In this document: positions 1-10,440 of the stretch, piece by piece
Position numbering within the stretch: the stretch's first letter is position 1
Layout: each line of letters starts with the position of its first letter
Source of the DNA: Ophioderma brevispina
Lineage: Eukaryota > Echinodermata > Ophiuroidea > Amphilepidida > Ophiodermatidae
Reading direction: 5' to 3'
Assembly: GCA_023653785.1 (NCBI GenBank)
Contig: JAMKCH010072691.1
Location: 100,506 to 164,505, forward strand
DNA: 64,000 nucleotides
The notes under the pieces: generated by a model
Seen by the model: the letters and a program-made list of their open reading frames with translations, nothing else
Told to the model about the DNA's origin: nothing
Databases searched by the model: none
Made by a program: the position numbers and the translations under genes

Positions 1-230
1 TTAGGGAGACACTGATCCTATTATGTACTCATGAAGACGTTGGGAGACATTTTACTGTCTCCCTAACGATCCTTTAGAATTGCGGTTTATTCCGTCAAAG
101 GATAAATGAAATATTCAGTTATGCAAATGAAGGGTAATACCACCTAAATACACAAGGATAATGAATATTAATTAATTTAAATACTAAAGACTGTCATTTA
201 AGCTAATGACTATTCACTGTCTCCCTAATA
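1..230. repeat. Terminal-inverted-repeat fragment at window edge
   Basis: TTAGGGAGACA opens the window. Its reverse complement TGTCTCCCTAA occurs at about 54-64, and CTGTCTCCCTAATA recurs near 219. The three occurrences look like termini of a small DNA element that may extend beyond the left edge. No target-site duplication can be assigned because the window starts here. The family is not recognised. Confidence 0.35.
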
Positions 231-247
231 CTAACTATTTGTTATTT

Positions 248-316
248 TCATATATATATATAACTATATCTAATATAGTAGATATATATATATATATATA
301 TATAATATATATAAAT
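248..316. repeat. TA-rich microsatellite
   Basis: Alternating TA dinucleotides with short interruptions. Short reading frames here encode only Ile/Tyr runs and are not genes. Confidence 0.9.
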
Positions 317-544
317 ATTGTATTTCATCCACGGTGCTTATCAATTTTCCCTGAAATAAACCATGAAAAGAGGCGTATTTTGTCGTACATCTGTTGTAAC
401 TGTTCAGAAGATGATGCAACACATAAAGCAAAGGCAATTTCTGGTAATACAATCTAACCAAAACAAATACATATATGGCAAATGAAGAATGTGCGCAGGT
501 ATATCACAATGCGTTCATTAAAGGAAAGTTAATACCAGTGCGGG

Positions 545-1930
545 CACAGGTGTATGCCAGGTACTCTATATTCGGGATAATTTATCGCTAAGACATTCTA
601 TCATCTTCCTATCCTTGACCATTTCATTTGCTAGGTTTCAGACGCTTTAAATGATCCACTAGAGTAAAAGTGCCACGTCGAGTCGAGCATACTAAATCAG
701 TAATAAGCCTCATTACACCTTACGGGTATAACGAGAAAAAGCGGCCAATGACCGTTTGACCCAATGGACCACGCGCACATGATCTTACACGTGACTGTCC
801 TCTTTCTTACCAATTGCCGTTGCCGTGTAAGTAACCCGCATATAGGTGAAACACTGAATAAGCAATTAAACTATTAAAGGTGGAGTCCAAGAAAGACATA
901 TGCAAACGTACTCAAACGCATCCTACAATCACTTGCTCCTATTTGAAAAACAATATAGATGTTTAGAAAGTACATCATTTCTATTTTCTAATGATAAATT
1001 ATATATGTAATTACAGGTACTTTCCCCATTGACTGCTGCAAATATTTTTTTATGTTAATTCACCTAACACCTTTCAGATCAATATCTTGAACTATGTCAA
1101 TAAAACAAAAGCAATTGTATCTGAGTTACTAACCACGTCCTTTTCAAAATCTGTTGAAACACAATAAAAGGTGTCAGTTATGTCACTGATACCAGCTAGC
1201 AGTCCTAAAATAAGTCATCCATGTTAATATCTTCTGCAATTTTCACTCAATGTAAAATTATATTTCGTAAGCGGAAGTTATTAGAGTACATCCGTTTCAA
1301 TAGCTTTGACTATTTTTCTTTGTTCAACTCCCCTTGGATAAGCTCCGTTCCTTTCGGCTACATTAACTATTCAGTCAGTTGTTGGTGTTGAATTATTTTG
1401 TAGGTACTTACAAGTTGCTTGCTCCGTATTAGGTGTCGCAATCGCATTTAACCTATTTGTATTTATCTTACCATCATATTTCTTTTTTAATTGCATGCTT
1501 TAATTAATATTTTTATATGGTTAGACTACACGTGTATCTATCTAGTATTCACAGTCATGGACTGATTTACGTCAATTTCAATAGCTGTTTGTTCAGTCTC
1601 GAGGATGGAGTAGCTATGGTCAAGGATAAAATGATATGTTGATAATATCTTCCACAGTAATAGTTTTCTGCAAGAACGATACAAAAGTATAAGGTAAGAT
1701 ACGTTGAACACAATCTTTGTGACATCTAATTTCAAGTCAAGTATAGATGACATGATGACTGAATAAATCATTGGTTGATAAGCTACAGCTTCATCATCTT
1801 AGGATCCTCTATGTCATCCTTCTTAAGGAAATCACTCCTGATGTAGTACTCTGTGAAGGTGACTTTGGGGAAAATCTTGCGTCACAGCAGTTGAGCTGAA
1901 GTTAGTCATGTGGAAAATTGACGGAGATTT
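545..1930 (+). repeat. Unnamed dispersed repeat R1, copy 1
   Basis: This stretch shares ordered blocks with three other places in the window (about 12478-14345, 21170-22500, 42935-43250). Shared blocks include the phrase around GAGTCGAGCATACTAAATCA (about 680), the AAAAAGCGGCCAATGACC block (about 735), a TCAGATCAATATCTT block (about 1075), TTCCTTTCGGCTACATTAA (about 1350) and a GTGACTTTGGG-AAAATCTT block (about 1859) that matches copy 3 near 22440. All copies are on the same strand. There is no coding potential or recognisable terminal structure, so it could be a degraded transposon or an old segmental duplication. Confidence 0.6.
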
Positions 1931-2689
1931 CTTGCAAACAATAAGTTGATTTCGCCGAAAATGTCACTTCTTTATCATGTTTATCATGCAGAAGGTTATG
2001 CAATTCAATATTGAAATTTGAAAAAAAAAGTTAGCTTTATTCGAAATCTGCATCAGTTTCCTATTAATGTAGGGTTCTTACACAGTACGGCTATATAACA
2101 CTCGATGTTGTTCCTGAAAAGTGGCTTACTTGATTTATTGATCAGCATAGCTATTAAGAAAAGAGACACTGCATTATCACGAAGTGTATTGTACGATTAA
2201 CACAACGTTAAATGTAGCAAACATCAATAAAGATTTTGTTAAATTCGTGGGAATTTTTTCGTTTATAATTTTAAAATTGTTTAATTTTAATATTAATATT
2301 TTAATTCTTCAGAATTTTAACTTTTGACATGCGCACTTTATCGTATTCATAAACATCGGTTCCAATCACGGATTCTAATCGGTGTAACCGCAAGGCAAGC
2401 GGCATAAATTGATACCACACACTTATGGCAGATATTGCTGGGACACCTTACAAAAGTGTTACTTCTGTGCTTTATTATTTATCTGCAGTGTATCCTCTTT
2501 GGAGTGGACGTTATTTAAAAAAAATATAGGCAGTGTGAAGAAAATCAATAATAGATTACATTCGTACTTGGCATTTGTACATGAGGTGAAATATTTAAAC
2601 CGAAATCTAAATATTTCAAACGGAAATATTTGCTGTACATTATTAAAATTTGAAGTTTATTTTTCATAGTTTAGTATTGATATACAATT
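1931..2689. other. Stretch without recognisable gene
   Basis: AT-rich sequence with no long conserved reading frame, RNA gene or clear repeat. An 86-codon frame at 2409-2669 has no recognisable domain. A weak GCACTTTATC match near 2331 to about 22880 hints that the R1 paralogy may continue here. Confidence 0.5.
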
Positions 2690-2940
2690 CCCATGGGGAA
2701 AAAAAGCCGATCAAAGACTTTTGATTTTGCGCCTGGTTCTTTACAACAGGATAAACCTGCCGGCAAAGTGGGTATTTATTTCGAATCAGAGAATTTAATT
2801 AAGAGTCCGGAACATCAGCACGTTCTTAAAATCAAATATAGCACAAATCGAGAGAATGAATTCCCAGAATTGTCCATAATGAAAACGCAGTGCCTTTAAC
2901 ACATTTTCATTATCATACTTTTAATATCGATAAATTAAGA
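2690..2940 (+). repeat. Segment shared with 24605-24800
   Basis: A 68-codon frame (2693-2899, starting MGKKSRSK) lies in a block that reappears, diverged, at about 24605-24800. Both contain a TATTT(A)TTTCGAAT word, an ACGTTCTTAAAAT word and TTCCCAGAATTG followed by CCATAATGAAAA. The frame is not kept in the second copy, so this is treated as repeat sequence, possibly the 3' part of R1 that LINE-A interrupts in copy 3. No protein family is recognised. Confidence 0.45.
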
Positions 2941-3114
2941 CTTAAAGCTATAACAGGACGGTTGTGGTGTATGATAAAAAGAATGGGTACTAGTATATGT
3001 CACGTGATTACGCTAAAAGAGTCGTTTGTCCCCAATATTGATTTTGAGATAGAGCCAATTTGAATGTTCACCATCCTTAGTTCTTCATACTTCATCGTTC
3101 TGAGGACCCCAGAA
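2941..3114. other. Spacer, nothing recognised
   Basis: Short AT-rich spacer between the shared segment and a hairpin element. Confidence 0.5.
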
Positions 3115-3258
3115 TGGGAGTTTCCGAAACCTGACCAATCTGGCACAATTTTTTTTTTCTGACACACTTATGCATTCGGAAACCTTAACGGAATAAACAT
3201 GTGCTTTATTCCGTGTCAGAAAAAATGTGTCAGATGGGTCAGGTTACGGAAACTCCCA
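3115..3258. mobile_element. Hairpin MITE-like element (144 bp)
   Basis: The ends TGGGAGTTTCC and GGAAACTCCCA are exact reverse complements. The complementarity continues inward through TCTGGCACA and TTTTTCTGACACA and its partners to a central palindrome around CGGAATAAACATGTGCTTTATTCCG. The whole sequence can fold into one hairpin. AGAATG occurs at the left edge (3111-3116) and again at 3261-3266, a possible but uncertain target duplication. The likely origin is a non-autonomous DNA transposon. A transcribed hairpin RNA is possible but unsupported. Confidence 0.65.
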
Positions 3259-3489
3259 ATAGAATGACATATCTGGAATCATATATCCAGTTCAGGTGGG
3301 TGTCAGCAAAATGAAGCCCAGAAAATGAAATTTAGATCTGATTTTGAATTTGGTCAACAACTGACTTTTGCTTGATAGCATCAGATACAATAAACCAAAA
3401 TGTATCCAAAATATCATCGTAGGTTGTTTCGTTTTATATACTTAAGAGGGTATTTTAAGTACATTTGGCCTCCTATGTTTAAGCAAACT

Positions 3490-4853
3490 AAGAAGGGCAC
3501 TGGTATAAAGCCCAGGACTTCAGTGCTGCGTCTGCGTCTCCTTCACGACCCTAAGCTGCCGCCATCATAGCGCCCGTTGGAAGAGAGGTTACAACCCTGA
3601 TCTAGCTATTCTTATCTCTAACCTGTGTAGCAAGATTGTTCTGGATCCTGTTTCACCAACTCAACATCGACCAATCGGTATTCAAGTCAACGCTGCAGTA
3701 AGCTTGACCAAACAAAGTGCCTTTTAAGCGTCGCTTTAATTATAGGAAAGCAGACTAGCAAGGATTCACTGATGACCTGGATCGGAGCGTGAAGAGGATT
3801 GCTCCAATACCCCATAACTATGACAAATTTGCCCAACTAGTGAACAAGACTGCCCGGAAATTCATACCCAGAAGCTGTAGGAGGTAATATACCAGGCCTT
3901 TCCAAGGCATGTGCTAGAGAATATCAAGAGTATATCACCATGTTTGAAGCTGACCCTTTCTCGGCTAAAACAACTGCTAAAGGTGGTGAAGTTTCGGAGA
4001 GGATCTCTCAGGAAAAGATCAAAACCTGGCATACTTTAATTGAATCCACCGATATGACCCATAAGTCTGCCATCCGAAAGCTCCGAGGGGATCCAACAGA
4101 ACCTCCACAGCAGCCAAATGTCACACCCAACCAAGTCACCAACTGCTTTTAAATGTTAAGTGCAGCAAGAAGTCCAAGAAGATCAAACTAGACCGTAAGA
4201 AGTTTAGTGGCGACCCCGTTTTCACTCGCCCCTTCAACATGACTAATTGGAATCCGATATTGCTAAACTTCAACCAGGAAAAGCAGTAGGCCATGACAAC
4301 ATCTCAACTGAGCAGCTGAAAAACTTCGGCCCACTAGCAAAGGAATGGCTTCTTGAGCTCTACAATTGCTGCCTTATTTCCCTCAGGTTCCCAAAATCTG
4401 GAGGAAAGTACATGTTATGGCACTCCTAAAGGCTGTGAATCCAAAGGGCTATAGACCAATATCACTCCTCAGCCATACCTACAAGCTCTTTGACCGTCTC
4501 CTGCTTAACCGTATCGCACCTGTGATAGACGAACACCTAATACCAGAACAAGCAGGCTTCCGGCCAGGCAAATCAACAACAATCCAAGTACTCAACCTAA
4601 CTCAACACATTGAGGATGGTTTCGAGAAAGGTATGGTAACCAGAGTTGTGTTCGTCGACCTATCAGCAGCCTACGACGCTGTTAATCACAGATGCCTACT
4701 CCATAAGATTCTGGAAATCACCAAGGACATCCGCTTGACTGAGCTTATCAAAGGATTACTGGCAAACAGGATCTTCTTAGTTCAGCTGGCAGCGAAGAAG
4801 AGCCGATGGCGTAGGCTCAAGAATGGACTACCACAAGGGAACGTGCTTGCACA
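3490..4853 (+). pseudogene. LINE-A non-LTR retrotransposon: endonuclease tail and RT, 5' part
   Basis: Decayed ORF2 of a non-LTR retrotransposon. The first part (about 3590-4150, several frames) resembles the linker after an AP-endonuclease domain and the region leading into RT, ending in the frame at 3940-4152. RT proper follows: a GKAVGHDNI block (about 4278-4304), YRPISLL (about 4450-4470), AGFRPGKS (about 4552-4575) and motif A FVDLSAAYDAVNH (about 4650-4688) with the first catalytic Asp. It stops inside motif B (LPQGNVLA), where an A20 run replaces the rest; the ORF resumes at 7333. Frameshifts separate the blocks, including a small deletion near 4439. It is clearly inactive. The clade (Jockey/CR1-type) is inferred from motif style only. 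Confidence 0.85.
4831..4853 (+). repeat. 23-bp direct duplication, left copy
   Basis: The 23 bases at 4831-4853 (beginning CCACAAGGGAACG) recur exactly at 7333-7355. Removing everything between them makes the LINE-A RT collinear across motif B. This is the size and position expected of a target-site duplication, but a sequence overlap used by an assembler would look the same. Confidence 0.8.
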
Positions 4854-4872
4854 AAAAAAAAAAAAAAAAAAA
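4853..4872 (+). repeat. A20 homopolymer at junction
   Basis: Exactly 20 A residues between the left 23-bp duplication and the duplicated RT fragment that begins at 4873. The first A may belong to the LINE. It is not at a gene 3' end. Confidence 0.9.
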
Positions 4873-5146
4873 TAGACCGTAAGAAGTTTAGTGGCGACCC
4901 CGTTTTCACTCGCCCCTTCAACATGACTAATTGGAATCCGATATTGCTAAACTTCAACCAGGAAAAGCAGTAGGCCATGACAACATCTCAACTGAGCAGC
5001 TGAAAAACTTCGGCCCACTAGCAAAGGAATGGCTTCTTGAGCTCTACAATTGCTGCCTTATTTCCCTCAGGTTCCCAAAATCTGGAGGAAAGTACATGTT
5101 ATGGCACTCCTAAAGGCTGTGAAAGACCCATCCAATCCAAATAGTC
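4873..5146 (+). pseudogene. LINE-A RT fragment, local duplicate of 4189-4439
   Basis: Bases 4873-5123 read as identical to 4189-4439, including the same internal frameshift and the same 60-codon frame (MESDIAKL start, 4931-5113). Shared private damage means this is a local copy of the neighbouring fragment rather than an independent LINE insertion. After 5123 it keeps a few LINE bases (AGACCCATCCAATCC) that the left copy has lost. It then passes into unrelated sequence. Confidence 0.85.
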
Positions 5147-6194
5147 AGGTTCCTTATGTAATTTTGTTGGCTTTTTATGGAGATTAGGAAAACTATACAT
5201 TTTCTGAAAGCTAATGGTTCACCAAATAAGAAAATCAATGTTGGCATTTTTTTAAATTCCCCTATGGCGGCCATTTTGGATTTCAAAATGGCCGCCAATT
5301 TGTGCTCATATCTCGGATTCTGAGACTCGTAGAAGCATGATTCTGGTGTCTATACCCATGTTTTAAGGGTCAAGGAATCCAATAAGATCAGTGATAACAA
5401 CATTATATCATTTGGTTTGGGCAGCCATATTAAATTTCAAAATGGCCGCCAAATAAAGTCGCTTTTGCCCATATCCCGGTTTCTGAGACTGGTAGAGGCA
5501 TAATTCCAGTGTTTATATCCATGTTTCCATGGTCTAGAAATTCAATTTCATAGAAACATTGGATCACTTGGTTATGGCAGCCATCTTAAATTTAAAAATG
5601 GCCGCTATAGCAGTGTAGTATTTACAGACAGTTTGCCTTTAAAATGTGATAAATGTGCAAATTGAAGTCTTGATATATCTCTGTTACTTGCCTTTAGGAA
5701 CTATTATCTGGTAATTTCATTTCCAACAAGCTCAAAATTTAAGATAGCTAATATGGCCACCTTTACAAATATCTGCAATATGTTTAGTTACATCATCCAG
5801 TAAGTATAAAAAATTGTAATTATAATCTGAGCTATTGACAATTAGAAAGTCCAATCTGATAATGTTGCTTCGTTAGCATGTTCCAATTACAAGATGGGGT
5901 AATTATTGCCATCTCAAAGATTTTTTTGAATCTCTTAATTGCCATACCTGTTGTATATTTGGTTATATCATCGATAAATGTGTTATACAATACAATACAA
6001 ACATCATTTGATATAGTGTCTTATTAGGGTAAAAGCGTTTACAAATAAAAAGGAATTTGTTTGGCCTAAACACGATAATATGATAGATTTAAGAGTATTA
6101 AACGTTGAGGTAAAACACATATCATCTAACCTATAGTATAAGAAACAGTAGCACAATAAAAAAAAATTACATGACACAATATGCCAATTTAATT
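5147..6194. repeat. Degenerate modules containing AAAATGGCCGCC
   Basis: Three diverged modules of about 150 bp start near 5262, 5412 and 5572. Each has a GGC(A/G)GCCAT-TT(G/A)-AT-TTCAAAATGGCCGC core, then a TCTGAGACT-GTAGA-GCAT block and a CCATGTTT block. The core contains an imperfect palindrome. Weaker GGCCACCTT remnants appear near 5754, 6791 and 6976. There is no coding potential. This fills most of the segment between the two LINE-A pieces. Confidence 0.6.
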
Positions 6195-6640
6195 AAGGAC
6201 ATGCTCAACTCTTTGGAAATGGGTTAAATTTCATTGCTTTCTTAAAAGTAACAATGGACATGGAGTGGCGAACAGAGATGGGCAAAGAGTTCCATAGGCT
6301 AGGGGCTGCATTGCTAAAAGCCCTGTCACCCACTGACCTCTTTTGTACGAGGAACAGTGAGGAGTATCTTGTTATCTTCAGACCGCAAGACTGGCCTGCC
6401 AGGAATATACAAGAGAGGTATTCGGGCAAGTATGATGACAATTGTCCAGAAATACCTTGTAAGAAGCATACGCTCAGAGACAACACACTCATAGGAGCTC
6501 TTTGAGGAGTGGGTAGTCGGTGTTCTTCTGTCCTTCTTTGTTAGAGTATGGGATTGGTCTCTATGCCTTTGACCATTAAAATCCGTATATAGTATTTTTG
6601 TTTTGTTAACATGCTCCAATTCCAGGTAGTAGCCCCCTTC
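6195..6640 (-). pseudogene. LINE RT C-terminal fragment (CR1/L2-type), minus strand
   Basis: Two overlapping frames (6205-6492 and 6326-6619, minus strand) together encode the typical C-terminal tail of CR1/L2-like RT proteins: a YIPGRPVLRS block, then RSVGDRAFSNAAPSLWNSLP and a VTFKKAMK block just before the end. A frameshift near 6400 breaks the ORF. Only the last 140 or so residues remain. The T-rich sequence below 6195 would be the element's 3' side. It is inserted in the GGCCGCC-module region. Confidence 0.8.
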
Positions 6641-7040
6641 TGAGACCTTTAAACCTACATATTGTCATATATCTGTAATATAAATAGTAAATATATATTT
6701 GGTTATAGCATCCAAATATCATTAAAGAAAAGAATATGAGATAATATGGCATTGGCTATTAGAAAGCCACATATGGCAGCTTTGTTTTCCTAACATACAA
6801 TTCATGATATGGCCACCTTCAAACAACCAAAAAACTTATGAATTGTGGGTTTCATATTTAGTTTTATCATCATAAAGTTACAGAAAAAGTGTAAACTAAA
6901 GTACAAAAATATGTCCTTCCCCTTAATAGAAAATCATATCTGTCATTTTTGTTTCAACATGCTCACATTTCAAAATGGCCACCTTCCGAAACCTTTAAAA
7001 ATAAATTGCCATATACCTTGGCTATCATCCAAGAACTTGG
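6641..7040. other. Stretch without gene
   Basis: AT-rich sequence with two weak GGCCACCTTC module remnants (about 6791 and 6976). The long frame starting at 6845 becomes meaningful only after 7041, where LINE-A sequence begins in it. Confidence 0.5.
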
Positions 7041-7312
7041 ATAAGACCCACATTGAGAAGACCAAGAGTAAAGTATGTTCACGCAATAATATCTTGAACA
7101 AACTCACTGGCACAAGATGGGGTGCTCGCCCACATACCCTAAGGTCGACGGCACTTGCCCTGTGCTACTCATGTGCAGAGTATGCTTGCCCTGTATGGGA
7201 AAGATCAAGCCATGCCAAGAAGCTTGATTCAGCGTTAAATGCCTCCTGCCGGCTTGTTACAGGATGCCTCCGTCCAACACCAATGGAAAACTTATACATC
7301 CTAGCAGGAATT
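7041..7312 (+). pseudogene. LINE-A C-terminal fragment, first copy
   Basis: Encodes the region downstream of the RT domain: THIEKTKSKVC, NNILNKLTGTRWG, ALCYSCAEYACPVW and LNASCRLVTGCLRPTP, ending at the LAGI residues where A20 begins. It corresponds to 7682-7950 but differs at many bases and keeps codons the other copy has lost. It therefore comes from a different LINE-A copy than the flanking outer element. It is in frame with the ORF from 6845. Confidence 0.85.
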
Positions 7313-7332
7313 AAAAAAAAAAAAAAAAAAAA
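7313..7332 (+). repeat. A20 homopolymer at junction
   Basis: A run of 20 A directly before the right copy of the 23-bp duplication. It matches the run at 4853-4872 in length and orientation. Confidence 0.9.
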
Positions 7333-8300
7333 CCACAAGGGAACGTGCTTGCACATCTCTTGTTCAACATCTATACCAACGACCAACCTAGGAGTGCAGA
7401 AACCTGTCGTTTTATTTATGCAGACGATATTGGAATTAGCGTACAAGATGAGGATGCAAACTTCACAGTCGTTGAAGAGAGACTTTCCACAGCTTTGGAT
7501 GAACTAACTCTTTATTATGAGGAAACCCACCTACGTGCAAATCCATCTAAGACACAGGTGTGTGCTTTCCATCTACGCAACCGTGAAGCCAAACGTCAGC
7601 TTAAAGTTACCTGGCCTGGAACACCCCTGGAGCACTGTGATAACCCTGTCTACCTAGGAGTTACTTGGACCGTACTCTCTCTTATAAGACCCACATTGAG
7701 AAGACGAAGAGTAAAGTATGTTCACGCAATAACATCTTGAACAAACTCACTGGCACAAGATGGGGTGCTCGCCCACATACCCTAAGATCGACGGCACTTG
7801 CCCTGTGCTACTCATGTACACAGTATGCTTGCCCTGTATAGGGAAAGATCAACCCATGCCAAAAAGCCTGATTCAGCGTCAAATGCCTCCTGCCGGCTTA
7901 TCACAGGATGCTTCCGTCCAACGGAAAACTTATACATCCTGGCAGGAATTGCTCCACCAGACATCCGTCGTAGCGTAGCGAGCATGCAAGAGCGTAGCTG
8001 CCAAGTATCTAATGTGAAGCACCCTATGTCTAGACAGATACCTGCTGCCAACCGCCTTAAATCCAGAGAGAGAGTTTCTTAAGTAAAGTCCAACCTCTTG
8101 AAACAGTCTCTAAGGAGCATAAGAGAGTCGCCTTGTGGAAAGAAAGCCTTGCCATCAACCAAGTGACATCTATTGGTATTGAACCTGGTGAGCATCTTCC
8201 ACCTGGAGCTGACTCCTCATGTGCTGAATGGCAATGCCTCAACAGATTGAGAACCAGAATGTATAGACGTGTTAATCTGGTTGTAAGGATTAGAAAGGTA
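7333..8300 (+). pseudogene. LINE-A RT 3' part and C-terminal region
   Basis: Continues the RT interrupted at 4853. After motif B, LLFNIYTND is followed by motif C FIYADD (about 7412-7429), the two-Asp catalytic core, then HLRANPSKTQVCAF and VYLGVT. The C-terminal region reads through several frames to about 8285, with NILNKLTGTRWG, SCRLITGCFRP, IPAANRLKSRE and LPPGADSS-CAEWQCLNRLRT. Frameshifts near 7670, 7800 and 8070 and base changes show decay. No poly(A) or clear 3' end is visible. Confidence 0.85.
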
Positions 8301-8699
8301 TAGTGTCCTATAGCTACAACATTTTCTGTTTGCATCAAAGGCCAAAAAATGTTCAAGGTCATCATGGGGTAAACATTTATAATGATCCGATTGGTTTCAA
8401 ATTGGTTTTAAATTGTTCGTATGGGGAAGTTACAACAGGAAATATACATTTACTTTATGTTAATAAGCTCAAAGATATATAACGGAGGCCTGAGTGCTGA
8501 TCCCCCATTTTGAGAGAAATCTGTTCATTATAAATTTTTACCCAGGGTGAGCTTGAACCATTTTAGGCCTACTATGTTAAAAGTAATTGTCCTATATATA
8601 ACTAACTATACCTTTTTAATCCTCAAGAAAAAGATGAACATGTCTATACACCTTTTATCCCCGAATGACATGTTTACAAATTTGACCACTGTTAATTTA
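8301..8699. other. Stretch without recognisable gene
   Basis: No conserved frame, RNA gene or repeat structure seen. Frames here are short and compositionally AT-driven. Confidence 0.5.
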
Positions 8700-8850
8700 C
8701 CCCTTCCATATCTCAGAGTGCTCAAAGATGCAAAAGTTGTATCATCAAGTCAATGTTACCTAGAGAACAAAACATTTCGTGCAGACTCTCTTGCAAGGTC
8801 ATATGCAAAGTCCATGGTTCTACCGCTGGACCCAAAGTCCGAAAGACACC
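8700..8850 (-). repeat. Repeat R5 arm (matches 45985-46130)
   Basis: The reverse complement contains the block TTGCAAGAGAGTCTGCACGA, followed by a GAAATGTTTTG, CATTGACTTG, GATGATACAAC and GGAAGGGGT series. The same series is found on the plus strand at about 46035-46135. It is a single arm of an element whose two arms are present at 45960-46460. The 115-codon minus-strand frame across it is not preserved in the other copy. Confidence 0.55.
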
Positions 8851-9884
8851 AAATAAAAATCTTCTGATAGCCTGTTTATCCCTGTAAACAACCAAGCAGC
8901 AAACATTCAAGCAAAAATAACGTTTAAGCAGGCAAGAAAAATCTTTCCTGAATGTAAGAGTTTTTATTGACTCGCCCTGTACAACGGTGTTAGCTACTTG
9001 CAATAGATAATTATGACTTAAAAATACCCTAGAGAGTCCGATACACATAGGTGAAATCCAAATTTTCAAAGATCATTGGAGGGTTTCGCGCTTTAGAACT
9101 ATGATGGTTACTTGGCCCGTCACAGAAACATGAAGGTATCAAATGGTATGCACTCAAGAAAACTCGAAGCGATCAAGTGTGTTCTTGTACATGCATCTGT
9201 CATGCATGACAAATGAACGTATTTATCCCTAGCAAGCTTCATTTTCTAATCTTCTACGAGCGGTTCCTTAAAAATATGTAATTCTACTGGGACGCGATGT
9301 TTATTTCTTGATATGATAATTTCAATACGAAATTATGCAAATAATGTAATGTAGATGTTCAATTTTTCACACAAATGTCTGACTCCAGGAGCCGCCGCAT
9401 TGCTAATAATAAGCCTTGTACAGGTTATGAAGTCTGGTTCTCTGGAGAATTATCCTAAAACAACACGCTAGTATGGATACATACTCAGTTATGGAACAGT
9501 GTTAAATCATTTATGTGTGTCCATGACCCAATTGAGATGTAATGCAAGCCCGCATTTCCTGTCAGAAGTGTCTTTAGAGATTTAAGTCAGTGACTGTGGT
9601 TGATGGCTGATAGCTGTAAACACGAAATCTGTCATTACTCATACAGAACAAGTTCGACTAATTTGACAAACATTGGTTGAATGATTTTTAAGAGAAGTAA
9701 TTTGGAAGCTGATAATATGCCGCAGCATAGATTTTCTACACAAGCCTGAACCAATTGATATGTAAAAGAACAGTTCTTTGGAGTTTTTTAGGTCGGTTTA
9801 CATATCATGCGCGAGACGAGTGCGTGTACTTAGAAAAATTTATTTTTTTGTTGTTCATGGATTGATTGAACAAAATAATTCCAG
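8851..9884. other. About 1 kb without recognisable feature
   Basis: AT-rich sequence. I see no conserved protein motif, RNA gene, long inverted repeat or tandem repeat. Confidence 0.5.
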
Positions 9885-10440
9885 GTTTCATTCATTTCAT
9901 TTTATTCTGACAAACATAAACAAAAATTATTACAAATAATGTATTGCACAATCAAATTTAAAACATCCACACGAAGGATGATGGTCATAACACTTGTATA
10001 TATAGCACCCCTAAAAAGTATTGCACTATCAAATTGGGAACAAAATCTGATCGTAGAAGGATGGTCACAACACATCCCTTCCCACAACTACAATAACCAA
10101 AATAGAATAGGACAGAGTGCACCCTGGCACGGAGGACCAAACAGTGGTTAATAAAAATCATTTTCGAAGTGGCCAACCTATAGGTGCACCAAACAGCGAC
10201 AAGGGTTAGACATGTAGAGGGAAGAGATGTACTGGGCCAATACAACTTTGATCCTAGGCCATAGACCACACACAAAAATACCACCATCTACTCACACCCC
10301 TTACAACACAAACTTCATCCACCAACCATACACTCACATTCGAAATACACATTACACACAAAGAAATAGCAAACGCACGCGCATAAACTCACGTATACAC
10401 ACAGAGCTGACTCAAACTGAGACAGTAACTGACTAAATAA
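9885..10440 (-). mobile_element. Possible LINE 3' untranslated tail, minus strand
   Basis: Read on the minus strand, the block ends in AGAATAAAATGAAATGAATG, a short A-rich tail of the kind that ends CR1/Jockey-type LINEs. The plus strand is strongly C/A-biased between about 10260 and 10400, as in 3' UTRs read in reverse. No RT motif is present. It contains an internal direct repeat of about 78 bp: TATTGCAC-ATCAAATT and GGATG-TGGTCA words near 9941-9985 and 10019-10065. Confidence 0.3.

Noticed and set aside
1..6. TTAGGG at the first bases as telomeric repeat
   Set aside because: It occurs once, without tandem repetition, and is part of the longer word TTAGGGAGACA.
206..461. Open frames over the TA microsatellite as small proteins
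   Set aside because: Composition is driven by TA dinucleotides (Ile/Tyr runs) and both strands are open.
6254..6505. Plus-strand frame at 6254-6505 as a gene
   Set aside because: It is the antisense shadow of the minus-strand LINE C-terminus.
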